A stretch of 64,000 bases of DNA from positions 310,001 through 374,000 of the forward strand of contig CAWFXP010000009.1 of NCBI GenBank assembly GCA_963819905.1, read 5' to 3'. The translations under genes and the position numbers were made by a program. The stretch comes from CAWCQC01 sp963819905. Lineage in GTDB: Bacteria; Actinomycetota; Thermoleophilia; Gaiellales; Gaiellaceae. A model generated the notes under the pieces. It did no database searches. It saw nothing but the letters and a program-made list of their open reading frames with translations, and was not told the origin of the DNA. Shown piece by piece: positions 8,475 through 17,179 of this stretch (positions are counted from its first letter, which is position 1; each line of letters begins with the position of its first letter).

Positions 8475-9797
8475 TCACCGGTGGGCGAGGGCGGGTTCGG
8501 CGGCGCGCGCGACGTCGAGCACGAGCCCGTCGCCGATTCGCTCGACCGTGACGGCGGCACCGGCGGGTATCGAGTCGCCGTCGGCCGCCCGGGCCTTCCA
8601 GAGCTCGCCGTGGACGAAGACGAGCCCTTCCGGGTCGAGCGGCTCGCGCACGATGCCCACCTGGCCGAGCATCTCCTCCCTCCCGGTTGCCGGCGGCCGC
8701 CGGCGGGCCGCGATCACCTTCGCAACCGCGAAGGCGACGAACAGGGCGAGCGTGGCCGCGATCGCGATCGCGACGGGGAGCGACACCTGGTAGGCGTCGC
8801 CTGCCGGATCGAACAGCATGAGGGCTCCGAACACGAAGGCGACCGCCCCTGCCACCGCCAGCGCCCCGTGGCTGGTGATGAACGCCTCGGCCACGAAGAA
8901 GCCGAGCGCGACGAGCATGAGCAGGATCCCTGCCCAGCTGAAGGGGAGAACCTGGAGGCCGAAGAGGCCGATGATGAGCGAGATCGCACCGAACGCGGCC
9001 GGGAAGATCAGGCCCGGGTTGAAGAGCTCGACCGTGATCGCGAGCACGCCGAGCGACATGAGCAGGACGATGATGTTCGGGTCGATCACCACGTCCAGGA
9101 TCCGATCCCAGAACGACATCTGCACCTCGCTCACGGCCGCGTCCGCCGTGTCGAGGACGATGTCTTTCGCGAAGGTCGTCGTCCCGTCGATCTCGGTCAG
9201 CAGCGTAGTGAGGTCGGGCGCAATCAGGTCGATGACGTTCATCTCGAGGGCCTGCGTCGCGGTCAGGTTCGACGCCTCGCGCACCGCCAGCTCGGCCCAG
9301 TCGCCGTTGCGGCCGTTCAGCTCGGTGACCCCGCGCAGCGAGGCGGCCGCGTCGTTGACAGCCTTCTTGCGCGCGTCCTTCGGGATGTCGGCTCCTCCGA
9401 CCTGGATCGGCGTCGAGGAGCCGATGTTCGTGGCCGGAGCCATCGCGAGGACGTCGGCGGCCTCGCCGATCCAGACGCCGGCGGAGGCGGCGCGCGACCC
9501 GCTCGGCGAGACGTAGACGATGACCGGCACCTCGGAGGCGAGCTCGCGCTGGACGATGTCCTGCATCGAGTCGCTCAGACCGCCGGGGGTGTTCAGGAGG
9601 ATGACCACCGCGGAGAACCCCTCGTCGTTCGCACGGTCGATCGCCTCGTTGACGTAGTCGGCGCTGACCGGGTTCACGTCGTTGTCGAACTCGACGGCGA
9701 GCACCCGCGGCTGCGCCTGCGCACCTGCGGCAGACGCGAATGCGAAAGCCGCGGCGAACGCTGCCAGGACGACCGGAAATGCCCGGAAAAGCCGCAC
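8475..9797 (-). CDS. NfeD1b-type membrane serine protease (ClpP-class)
   Basis: A 440-residue membrane protein. It has an N-terminal signal-like segment ending in ASAAGAQAQ, then a ClpP-like serine protease domain with the nucleophile region SGSRAASAGVWIG. Four to five membrane segments follow (residues 235-360), then a C-terminal OB-fold NfeD domain (GREEMLGQVGIV to the end). It is the partner of the slipin gene 49 bases downstream. This is the full-length long form of NfeD. Confidence 0.92.
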   Translation of the reverse strand: MRLFRAFPVVLAAFAAAFAFASAAGAQAQPRVLAVEFDNDVNPVSADYVNEAIDRANDEGFSAVVILLNTPGGLSDSMQDIVQRELASEVPVIVYVSPSGSRAASAGVWIGEAADVLAMAPATNIGSSTPIQVGGADIPKDARKKAVNDAAASLRGVTELNGRNGDWAELAVREASNLTATQALEMNVIDLIAPDLTTLLTEIDGTTTFAKDIVLDTADAAVSEVQMSFWDRILDVVIDPNIIVLLMSLGVLAITVELFNPGLIFPAAFGAISLIIGLFGLQVLPFSWAGILLMLVALGFFVAEAFITSHGALAVAGAVAFVFGALMLFDPAGDAYQVSLPVAIAIAATLALFVAFAVAKVIAARRRPPATGREEMLGQVGIVREPLDPEGLVFVHGELWKARAADGDSIPAGAAVTVERIGDGLVLDVARAAEPALAHR

Positions 9798-9861
9798 TTT
9801 CGACCTGCTGGAAGTCTACCTGCGAGAGCGCGGTAGCCCCGCAGCGCGGGCGCGCGCCCCG

Positions 9862-10606
9862 TCAGGCCACGGATACCTCGCCGCCCGAGACGAGGACGGT
9901 GCCGGCCGCCGTCTCGACGACGAGCCGCCCGTCCGGGGCGATGCCGCGAGCGGTACCGGCGGTGTCGCCCACGCTGACGGCCCGGCCGCAGAGGGCGTCT
10001 CGCGCGGAGAGCCCCGCCTGCAGCGGGGCGAGGCCCTGCCGCGACCCAGCGATCGTAGGCTGCCTCGAGCGTGGCGAGGAGATCCCCGAGCAGCGGCGCA
10101 CGCTCGCGCTCGACCCCGTCGACGGTACGCAAGGACGCCGCCGGCGTCCGGGTCTCGGCCGGCAGCTCGGCCTCGGTCTGGTTGACGTTCAGGCCGATCC
10201 CGAGAACGACTGCCCGCTCGCGCGCCTCGGCCAGGATTCCCGCCACCTTGCAACCCTCGACGAGCACGTCGTTCGGCCACTTGATGCCGGCGGAGCGCCC
10301 AAGCGCACGCTCGACGGTCTCGGCGGTGGCGAGCCCACCGACGAGCGACAGTTCCGCCGGCTGCCGCCCGGCCGGGGGCCGCAGGAGAACCGAGCAGAGG
10401 ATCGAGGTGCCCGAGGGCGCGAGCCAGGCCCGGCCGAGGCGCCCGCGTCCGGCGGCCTGCTCCTCGCACACCGCCACTGCCCCTTCGGGCAGGTCCGGTG
10501 CGAGCGCTCGTTGCGTCGAGTCGCAGCGAATCGCGTAGAGGTAGGGATCGCCGAACCGGCCGCGAAGAAACGGCGCAACCGCGTCCGGCGCCAGCGAGCC
10601 GGGCAT
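9862..10606 (-). CDS. birA: Biotin-[acetyl-CoA-carboxylase] ligase, frameshifted in this sequence
   Basis: This enzyme adenylates biotin and transfers it to the biotin carrier protein of acetyl-CoA carboxylase. The biotin/ATP loop GRGRLGRAW, the KWPNDVLV motif and GIGLNVNQ are clear, and there is no N-terminal DNA-binding domain. Around 10,043 the reading frame shifts: one extra C in GGGCCTCG separates DRWVAAG from LAPLQAGLSARDALCGRAV. Removing it restores the C-terminal SH3-like domain down to the stop at 9862. The same single-base-insertion pattern recurs in other genes here, so a sequence error is likely. It is divergent from the sigma-factor gene. Confidence 0.85.
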
Positions 10607-10615
10607 CGAGCGAAG

Positions 10616-10621
10616 TAGAAT
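10616..10621 (+). promoter_or_regulatory. -10 box of leaderless promoter for the ECF sigma/fab operon
   Basis: TAGAAT stands 9 bases before the ATG at 10631, with no Shine-Dalgarno sequence between. This matches the actinobacterial TANNNT -10 placed for transcription starting at or near the start codon. Confidence 0.5.
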
Positions 10622-10630
10622 ATCCGCGCA

Positions 10631-11242
10631 ATGCCAACCGCCGAGACCGCCGGCTCGCTGCCACCGGTTCCGCGGCCGTTTCTCGGCTATGGACGGCTGA
10701 GCGACGCGGACCTCGTCTCGCGGGCGAACGACGGCGACGGGCGCGCGCTCGAGGCGCTGCTCGAGCGACATTCCGCCCGCGTGTCGCGGCTGACCTCCCA
10801 GATCCTCGGCGACATCGAGGACGCCCGCGACGCCGCGCAGGAGTCGCTGCTCAAGCTGGCCGTCCGGCTGCGCCAGTTCCGCGGCGACTGCCAGTTCTCG
10901 ACGTGGCTTCATCGAATCGTGGTCAACACGTGTCGCGATCTCGCCGCCCGGCAGCGGCTGCGGAAGAGCGAGGACCTCGACGGACGGTGCGACGCCGACG
11001 TGGATCCCGACGGCGATCCGTCGCGACTCGCGCTCCTCGGCGACCTGCGGCGCGAGCTGGCGGCGGGTCTCTCTCGGCTGTCCGTCGAGCAGCGCCGCGC
11101 CGTGCTCCTCCGGGATGCCGTCGGGCTGTCCTACGAGGAGATCGGCCGGGTGGTGCGGCTGCCGGTCGGGACCGCGAAGAGCTACGTCCACCGCGGGCGC
11201 ACCCGTCTTCGGAGCCGGCTGGAGGGGTACACCAGCGCGTGA
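10631..11242 (+). CDS. ECF-type RNA polymerase sigma factor
   Basis: A 203-residue sigma-70 family protein. Region 2 (about residues 22-95) includes DARDAAQESLLKLAVRLRQF and FSTWLHRIVVNTCRD. Region 4 (about 140-200) holds the helix-turn-helix LSYEEIGRVVRLPVGTAKSY. It directs RNA polymerase to a specific promoter set. No anti-sigma gene is adjacent. Instead its stop overlaps the fabZ start as GTGA, making it the first gene of the fatty-acid operon, so it may be co-expressed with membrane lipid synthesis. Confidence 0.92.
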   Translation: MPTAETAGSLPPVPRPFLGYGRLSDADLVSRANDGDGRALEALLERHSARVSRLTSQILGDIEDARDAAQESLLKLAVRLRQFRGDCQFSTWLHRIVVNTCRDLAARQRLRKSEDLDGRCDADVDPDGDPSRLALLGDLRRELAAGLSRLSVEQRRAVLLRDAVGLSYEEIGRVVRLPVGTAKSYVHRGRTRLRSRLEGYTSA

Positions 11243-11688
11243 CTCCGCTCCAAAGGGCGGAGATCGAGGCGATCCTTCCCCACCGGGAGCCGTTCCTCCT
11301 GCTCGACGAGGTCGTCGTCCTCGAGCCGGGGTCGCGCGTCGTCGCGCGAAAGCGCGTCTCCGAGGACGAGTGGTACCTGGCCGGGCATTTCCCCGGCAAC
11401 CCGATCATGCCGGGTGTCCTGATGGTCGAGGCGCTCGCCCAGGCGGGCGCCGTCGCGGTTCTCTCCGAGCCCGCGAACAGCGGGAAGCTCGTTCTCTTCG
11501 CCGGCATCGACGACGTGCGCTTCAAGCGCATCGTCCGACCCGGCGACGTCCTCGAGCTCGAATGCGTGCTCGAGCGGATGCGGGGGCCGGTCGGAAAGGG
11601 GACGGCGAAGGCCACGGTCGAGGGCGAGCTCGCCGTGCGGGGAACGCTGACGTTCGCAGTGGCGGACGCTCCGCCGCAGGACAACTGA
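11239..11688 (+). CDS. fabZ: 3-hydroxyacyl-ACP dehydratase FabZ
   Basis: A hot-dog-fold dehydratase of type II fatty-acid synthesis, converting 3-hydroxyacyl-ACP to trans-2-enoyl-ACP. The signature ILPHREPFLLLDEV and GHFPGNPIMPGVLMVEALAQ contains the catalytic His and Glu. Length is 149 residues, typical for the family. The GTG start overlaps the sigma-factor stop, and fabH begins 4 bases after the end. Confidence 0.94.
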   Translation: MTPLQRAEIEAILPHREPFLLLDEVVVLEPGSRVVARKRVSEDEWYLAGHFPGNPIMPGVLMVEALAQAGAVAVLSEPANSGKLVLFAGIDDVRFKRIVRPGDVLELECVLERMRGPVGKGTAKATVEGELAVRGTLTFAVADAPPQDN

Positions 11689-11692
11689 CCGG

Positions 11693-12661
11693 ATGCTCGG
11701 CCGCGTTCGGGCCGACGCCCGGGTCGGTATCACCGGGGTCGGCGGATGCTTGCCGGAAGGGGTGCTCGCGAACGCTGAGCTCGCCGACCGGCTGGGCGTG
11801 ACGCCGGAGTGGATCTCGGAACGAAGCGGCATCGCCGAGCGCCGCGTGGCCGCCGGACGCGAGGGCGTCACGACGCTGGCCGCCGGGGCGGCGACGGAGG
11901 CTCTCGCGATGGCCGGCCTCGAGCCGGCGTCGCTGGACCTGATCACCGTGGCGACCGCGACTCCGGAGCTCCTGACACCGGCAACTGCGGCCCGCCTGGC
12001 GGCACTGCTCGGGGCAACCAGAGCGGCCGCCTACGACGTCTCGGCGGCCTGCACCGGCTTCGTCTACGCCCTCGCCCAGGCGAGCGCGGCGATCGCCGCG
12101 GGCCTCGCGGAGCGGGCGCTCGTCGTCGGCGCCGAGGTGCTCTCGCAGGCAACCGACTGGGACGACCGGGTGACGGCGATTCTCTTCGGGGACGGAGGAG
12201 GGGCGGTGACCCTCGAGCGGGTGGCCCGCGGCGGCTTCCTCGGGTTCGAGCTCGGCTGCGACGGGTCGCATGCCGACGACCTGGTGCTGCCGCTCGGAGG
12301 CACGATCAGCATGAACGGTCCGGCCGTCTACCGCTTCTCGACGCGGGAGGTACCGTCCTCGGTGCGCCGCCTGCTCGACCGGTGCGCTGCGACGATCGAC
12401 GACGTCGACCTTTACGCCCCCCACCAGTCCAACATGCGCATCATCGACCACACGATCCGCAGGCTCGGACTGCCGCGCGAGAAGCTGCTCGCGAACATCG
12501 ACCGCGTGGGCAACACCTCGGCAGCCTCGATCCCCCTCGTGCTCGCCGAGGCGGTCCGGGCGGGGCGGCTCGCGCCGGGCACGACGGTGCTGATGACCGC
12601 CGTGGGCGCGGGTCTCACCTGGGGGTCGGCGCTCATCGAGTGGAACGCCGAGGCGGCGTGA
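11693..12661 (+). CDS. fabH: 3-oxoacyl-ACP synthase III
   Basis: It starts fatty-acid elongation by condensing acyl-CoA with malonyl-ACP. The catalytic Cys lies in VSAACTGF, the His in APHQSNMRI and the Asn in GNTSAAS. Length is 322 residues. It overlaps fabD by GTGA, placing both in one translationally coupled operon. The primer specificity (acetyl versus branched acyl-CoA) cannot be read from the sequence. Confidence 0.95.
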   Translation: MLGRVRADARVGITGVGGCLPEGVLANAELADRLGVTPEWISERSGIAERRVAAGREGVTTLAAGAATEALAMAGLEPASLDLITVATATPELLTPATAARLAALLGATRAAAYDVSAACTGFVYALAQASAAIAAGLAERALVVGAEVLSQATDWDDRVTAILFGDGGGAVTLERVARGGFLGFELGCDGSHADDLVLPLGGTISMNGPAVYRFSTREVPSSVRRLLDRCAATIDDVDLYAPHQSNMRIIDHTIRRLGLPREKLLANIDRVGNTSAASIPLVLAEAVRAGRLAPGTTVLMTAVGAGLTWGSALIEWNAEAA

Positions 12662-13578
12662 CGGTCGCCCTCTGCTTTCCCGGCCAGGGCTCGCAGGCTG
12701 TCGGCATGGGCCGGGAGCTGGCCGAGGCGCTGCCCGCAGCGCGTGCAGTGTTCGAGGAGGCGTCGGCCGCTTCCGGGCTCGACCTCGAGCGGATCTGCTG
12801 GGAGGGACCGCTCGAGGAGCTGACGGAAACGGAGATCCAGCAGCCGGCCCTGGTCACCGCCTCGCTGGCGTGTCTGCGAGCGGTGGAGAGCGTCGGCGCC
12901 GAGCCGGCGGCGGTGGTCGGGCATTCGGTCGGGGAGTACTCGGCTCTCACGGCGTGCGGGGCCCTGTCGGTGGCCGCTGCGGTGTCCCTCGTCGCCGAGC
13001 GCGGTCGCGCGACGGCGGCCGCGGCGCGCGAGACGCCGGGGTCGATGGCCGCGATCCTCGGTCTCGACGACGAGGTCGTCGAGGAGCTCTGCGCGGGAAT
13101 CGACGGGGTCTGGCCGGCGAACTACAACTGCCCCGGCCAGATCGTCGTCTCTGGGCGGGTCGAAGCGGTCGACCGGCTCGTTGCCGCGGCGACCGAGCGC
13201 GGTGCCCGGCGCACGGTCGTCCTTCGGGTCACCGGCGCGTTTCACAGCCCGCTCGTCGGGTCAGCGGCGGCGGTCCTGAGACCGGCGCTCGAGGAGGCCG
13301 AGTGGCAGGATCCCGGCATTCCGTTCATGTCGACGGTGACGGCCGACTTCGAGGGCCGGGAGCGATTCGCCGAGCTGCTCGTCGACCAGCTCACGGCGCC
13401 GGTGCGGTTCACGCAGGCGGTGGCCGCCCTGGTCTCGGCCGGCGTCGACCTCTTCGTCGAGGTCGGGCCCGGCCAGGTTCTCAGCGGGCTCGTCCGCAGG
13501 ATCGACCGTTCCGCGAGGACGGTCTCGGTCGGTGATCCCGCCTCCCTCTCGAAGCTCCAGGAGGTGCTCGATGGCTGA
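12658..13578 (+). CDS. fabD: Malonyl-CoA:ACP acyltransferase
   Basis: It loads malonyl units onto acyl carrier protein. The motif FPGQGSQ at the N-terminus and the nucleophile elbow GHSVGEY near residue 90 (Ser) are present, as is the catalytic His in GAFHSPL. Length is 306 residues. It starts with GTG inside the fabH stop and overlaps fabG by 8 bases. Confidence 0.95.
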   Translation: MTVALCFPGQGSQAVGMGRELAEALPAARAVFEEASAASGLDLERICWEGPLEELTETEIQQPALVTASLACLRAVESVGAEPAAVVGHSVGEYSALTACGALSVAAAVSLVAERGRATAAAARETPGSMAAILGLDDEVVEELCAGIDGVWPANYNCPGQIVVSGRVEAVDRLVAAATERGARRTVVLRVTGAFHSPLVGSAAAVLRPALEEAEWQDPGIPFMSTVTADFEGRERFAELLVDQLTAPVRFTQAVAALVSAGVDLFVEVGPGQVLSGLVRRIDRSARTVSVGDPASLSKLQEVLDG

Positions 13579-14314
13579 CGGCTTCTGCCGGCTCGACGGC
13601 AAGGTGGCGCTCGTGACGGGGGGTGCCCGTGGAATCGGCGCCGCCGTCGCACGGGAGCTCGCTGCCGGCGGCGCCAGGGTCGCTGTGAACTACCGCGCCG
13701 GTAGCGAGGCTGCCGCCGCAGTCGCCGCCGAGATCGGCGGCGTCGCGATGCAGGCGGACGTCGCCGACGACGCCCAGGTAAGCGGTCTGATCAAGCGCGT
13801 CGAAGAGGAGCTCGGCCCGATCGACGTCCTCGTCAACAACGCGGGCGTCACCCGGGACACCCTCATCGTCCGGATGAGCGACCGCGAATGGGACGACGTC
13901 ATCGAGACGAACCTCAGGGGTGCCTTCCAGACGTGTCGGGCCGTCGCGAGGGGCATGCTGAAGCGGCGCAGCGGGGCGATCGTGAACATGACGAGCGTCG
14001 TCGGAATCCACGGAAATCCCGGCCAGACGAACTACGCCGCGTCGAAGGCGGGCATCATCGGCTTCACGCTGTCCCTCGCCAAGGAGCTCGGCAGCCGAGG
14101 CGTTCGGGCGAACGCGGTTGCGCCCGGGTACATCAGCACGGAGCTGACCGACAGCCTTCCCGACGAGCTGAAGGAGACCATCCTCCAGGCGACGCCGCTC
14201 GGCCGCCTCGGTGATCCGGCGGACGTTGCCGGTGCGGTACGCTTCCTGTGCTCGGAGGAGGCCCGGTTCGTGACCGGAGCGGTGCTCCAGGTCGACGGCG
14301 GTCTTGGGATGTAG
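13571..14314 (+). CDS. fabG: 3-oxoacyl-ACP reductase
   Basis: A short-chain dehydrogenase that reduces 3-oxoacyl-ACP with NADPH. It shows the cofactor motif GGARGIGAA, the NNAGVTRD signature typical of FabG, the catalytic Ser region (MTSVVG) and YAASKAG. Length is 247 residues. In many bacteria acpP follows fabG; here fabF comes next and no carrier-protein gene is found in the operon. Confidence 0.93.
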   Translation: MADGFCRLDGKVALVTGGARGIGAAVARELAAGGARVAVNYRAGSEAAAAVAAEIGGVAMQADVADDAQVSGLIKRVEEELGPIDVLVNNAGVTRDTLIVRMSDREWDDVIETNLRGAFQTCRAVARGMLKRRSGAIVNMTSVVGIHGNPGQTNYAASKAGIIGFTLSLAKELGSRGVRANAVAPGYISTELTDSLPDELKETILQATPLGRLGDPADVAGAVRFLCSEEARFVTGAVLQVDGGLGM

Positions 14315-14330
14315 TGGGGTAGGAGGAAAC

Positions 14331-15587
14331 GTGGCAGGCGACAACGGACGACGGCGTGTCGTGATCACGGGGATGGGGGCGTTCACGCCTCTCGGCAACG
14401 ACCCCGAGACCTTCTGGGAGAACATCGTCGCCGGCAAGAGCGGCGCCGGGCCGATCACCCAGTTCGATCCAACCGGCTACATGGTCTCCTTCGCCTGCGA
14501 GGTGCGGGGCTTCGAGCCGACCGAGTGGATGGACGCGAAGAGCGCCCGGCGGATGGATCGCTTCGCGCAGATGGCCATCGCCGCCTCGCGGATGGCCGAG
14601 CGGGACGCCGGCATCGACGTCTCCGCCGAGCCCGAGCGGGTCGGCGCGGCGCTCGGGACGGGGATCGGCGGTCTCTGGAGCTTCCAGAACTGCCACCTCG
14701 ACCTGCTGAACAAGGGCCCCGACCGTTGCAGCCCATTCTCGATCCCGTCGATCCTGCCGAACATGGCCGCGGGGTGGGTCTCGATGGAGCTCGGGACACA
14801 GGGACCGCTGTCGGCGCAATGCGAGGCCTGCGCCGCCTCGAACATGGCGATCGGCGACGCGTTCGACCAGATCCGCTACGACCGCGCCGACGTGATGTTC
14901 GCCGGCGGCACGGAGTGCGGGATCGCGCCGGTGGGAGTCGCCGGCTTTGGCGTCATGCGGGCCCTCTCGCGGCGAAACGACGAGCCCACGAAGGCGAGCC
15001 GCCCGTTCGACGCGGAGCGGGACGGCTTCGTCATGGGGGAGGCCTCGGGCATCCTCGTGCTCGAGGAGCTCGAGCATGCGAAGAAGCGCGACGCGAAGAT
15101 CTACGCGGAGCTGATCGGGTACGGCTTGTCGGCGGATGCGCACCACATGACCGAACCAGATCCGTCCGGCCGCCAGCCCGCCCGCGCGCTCTCGCTCGCG
15201 GTGGCCGACGCCGGGATCTCGACCGACGACATCGACTACATCAACGCCCACGCCACCTCGACACCCGTCGGCGATTCGAGCGAGACGCGCGTGATCAAGG
15301 TCGCGCTCGGAGAGGAGAAGGCCCGGCGCACCCCGGTCTCTTCGACGAAGGGGGCGACCGGACACTGCCTCGGCGCGTCGGGCGCGATCGAGGCGATTCT
15401 CAGCGTCTACGCCACGCAGCGCGACGTCGCGCCGCCGACCATCAACTACGAGAACCCCGATCCGGAGTGCGATCTCGACTACGTGCCGAACGAGGCGCGT
15501 GAGGTTCCCATCGACGTCTCGCTCTCCAACAACTTCGGCTTCGGCGGTCACAACGCCTGCCTGATCTTCCGCAAGTTCAAGGGTTAG
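14331..15587 (+). CDS. fabF: 3-oxoacyl-ACP synthase II
   Basis: The elongating ketosynthase of type II fatty-acid synthesis, 418 residues. The active-site Cys is in QCEACAASNMA, and the two His residues are in NAHATSTPVGD and KGATGHCLGASG. The GTG start is preceded by a near-perfect ribosome binding site (AGGAGGAAAC), so this gene can be translated independently although it lies in the fab operon. Confidence 0.94.
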   Translation: MAGDNGRRRVVITGMGAFTPLGNDPETFWENIVAGKSGAGPITQFDPTGYMVSFACEVRGFEPTEWMDAKSARRMDRFAQMAIAASRMAERDAGIDVSAEPERVGAALGTGIGGLWSFQNCHLDLLNKGPDRCSPFSIPSILPNMAAGWVSMELGTQGPLSAQCEACAASNMAIGDAFDQIRYDRADVMFAGGTECGIAPVGVAGFGVMRALSRRNDEPTKASRPFDAERDGFVMGEASGILVLEELEHAKKRDAKIYAELIGYGLSADAHHMTEPDPSGRQPARALSLAVADAGISTDDIDYINAHATSTPVGDSSETRVIKVALGEEKARRTPVSSTKGATGHCLGASGAIEAILSVYATQRDVAPPTINYENPDPECDLDYVPNEAREVPIDVSLSNNFGFGGHNACLIFRKFKG

Positions 15588-15602
15588 AGCCGTCGCCTCC
15601 AG

Positions 15603-16265
15603 ATGACGCGCTGGGCGACGTTCGACTGCTACGGGACGCTCATCGACTGGAACGGGGGTATTCGCTCCACGATCGTCGAGCTGTGGCCCGACGCCGACGC
15701 CGACCGCCTGCTGGGGCGCTACCACGAGATCGAGCCGATAGTGCAGCGGGAGAGCCCGACGATTTCCTACCGCGAGGCGATGCAGAGGGCTCTCGCCGGC
15801 ACGGCGGAGTCGGAAGGGCTTCGCCTTCGCGAGGAGGACGGCGACGCTCTCGGGCGGTCGCTCCCGGATTGGGCGCCGTTCCCCGAGGTTCCGTCCGCGC
15901 TCGAGGAGCTCCGCCGGCGGGGCTGGCGGCTGGCGGTTCTGTCGAACACCGACCCGGACCTGATCGCGGCCTCGCGCGAGCGGCTCGGCGTCCCCTTCGA
16001 CGAGGTCGTCACGGCGCGCGAGGCGGGGTCGTACAAGCCCGCGCACGGACACTGGCGCTGCTTCGCCGAGCGTACCGGGGCCACCCCGGCCGAGCACGTG
16101 CACGTCGCGGCGAGCCTGTTTCACGACATCGAGCCGGCCAATGAGCTCGGTCTCGACTCGGTCTGGATCAACCGGCTCGGGAAGGAGACGCCCGTGCCGG
16201 GGCCCACGCGGGAGCTTCCCGACCTCGGACGCCTGCCGGAGACGCTCGACGAGCTGCGACCGTGA
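15603..16265 (+). CDS. HAD-family hydrolase, haloacid-dehalogenase-like
   Basis: A 220-residue HAD hydrolase with the nucleophile motif FDCYGTLIDW, motif II SNTD, the Lys in SYKPA and a C-terminal ASLFHDIEPA. The WNGG insertion after motif I resembles the L-2-haloacid dehalogenase subfamily. That subfamily also contains phosphatases, so the substrate is unknown. It lies 15 bases after fabF and overlaps the following GNAT gene. Confidence 0.85.
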   Translation: MTRWATFDCYGTLIDWNGGIRSTIVELWPDADADRLLGRYHEIEPIVQRESPTISYREAMQRALAGTAESEGLRLREEDGDALGRSLPDWAPFPEVPSALEELRRRGWRLAVLSNTDPDLIAASRERLGVPFDEVVTAREAGSYKPAHGHWRCFAERTGATPAEHVHVAASLFHDIEPANELGLDSVWINRLGKETPVPGPTRELPDLGRLPETLDELRP

Positions 16266-17179
16266 GCGTGCCGTCGGGGTTCATCCGGCGAGCGGCGACC
16301 GCGGCCGACGCGGCGCGGGCGGCTGCCGTCGTGCAGGCGTTCGAAGAGCACCAGACCGGGGCAGCGGAGACCACGCCGGGAGATGTCGCCGAGGAATGGC
16401 GGGAGCTCGACCCGAGCGCGGACGTCTGGCTGATCGACGACGCGGGCGGCGATCCGGCGGCCTACAGCGGCCTCTACAAGGAGAGCGAGGAGCGGATGGT
16501 CGCGGACGGCTACGTCGCTCCGGCGGCCCTGGGTCGCGGCCTCGGTGCCTATCTCGTCGCCGAGGCCGAGCGGCTCGCGGCTGCGCGCGGCGCCGCCGTG
16601 CTCGAGAACGGCGTCCTCGAGTCCGACACCGCCGCGCAGGCGCTCCTCGAGCGCGCCGGGTTCGCCCCCGTGCGACGCTTCGCGCGCATGCTGATCGAGC
16701 TCGAATCCCCGCCCGAGCCCTCCGAGCTGCCGACCGGCGTCGTCGTCCGGGCGTTCCGGCCCGGCGCCGACGACGAGGCCTTCCACGCCGTCCTCAACGA
16801 GGCGTTCGCCGAGCATTGGGGCCACGTTCCAGAGCCGTTCGAGCGCTGGCGCGAGACGACCATGGGTTCGCCGCGCTTCGATCCCGGCCTCTGGCTGGTC
16901 GCCGAGGAGAACGGCGCGCTGCAAGGCCTCGCGCGCTGCACGTGGAAGAAGACCGACATCGGCTGGGTGAACGACCTCGGCGTGAGGCCGGCTGCCCGCC
17001 GCCGGGGGATCGCGCTCGGCCTGCTGACACGCGCCTTCGCGGGGCTGTACGACAGGGGCGAGCGCACGGTCGGGCTCGGGGTGGACACGCAGAACCGGAC
17101 GGGAGCGACCCGGCTCTACGAGCAGGCGGGGATGCACGCCGTCTACCGGGCCGTGATCTTCGAGAAGAAGCTCGCATGA
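16262..17179 (+). CDS. Tandem GNAT acetyltransferase (mycothiol-synthase-like architecture)
   Basis: Two GNAT domains in 305 residues. The N-terminal copy (about 5-150) has the acetyl-CoA loop AALGRGLGAYL, and the C-terminal copy (about 160-305) has VRPAARRRGIALGLL. This length and double arrangement is that of MshD, which acetylates Cys-GlcN-Ins in the last step of mycothiol synthesis. Other tandem GNATs exist, so the function is a suggestion only. It overlaps both neighbours (GTGA and ATGA). Confidence 0.75.
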   Translation: MSVPSGFIRRAATAADAARAAAVVQAFEEHQTGAAETTPGDVAEEWRELDPSADVWLIDDAGGDPAAYSGLYKESEERMVADGYVAPAALGRGLGAYLVAEAERLAAARGAAVLENGVLESDTAAQALLERAGFAPVRRFARMLIELESPPEPSELPTGVVVRAFRPGADDEAFHAVLNEAFAEHWGHVPEPFERWRETTMGSPRFDPGLWLVAEENGALQGLARCTWKKTDIGWVNDLGVRPAARRRGIALGLLTRAFAGLYDRGERTVGLGVDTQNRTGATRLYEQAGMHAVYRAVIFEKKLA

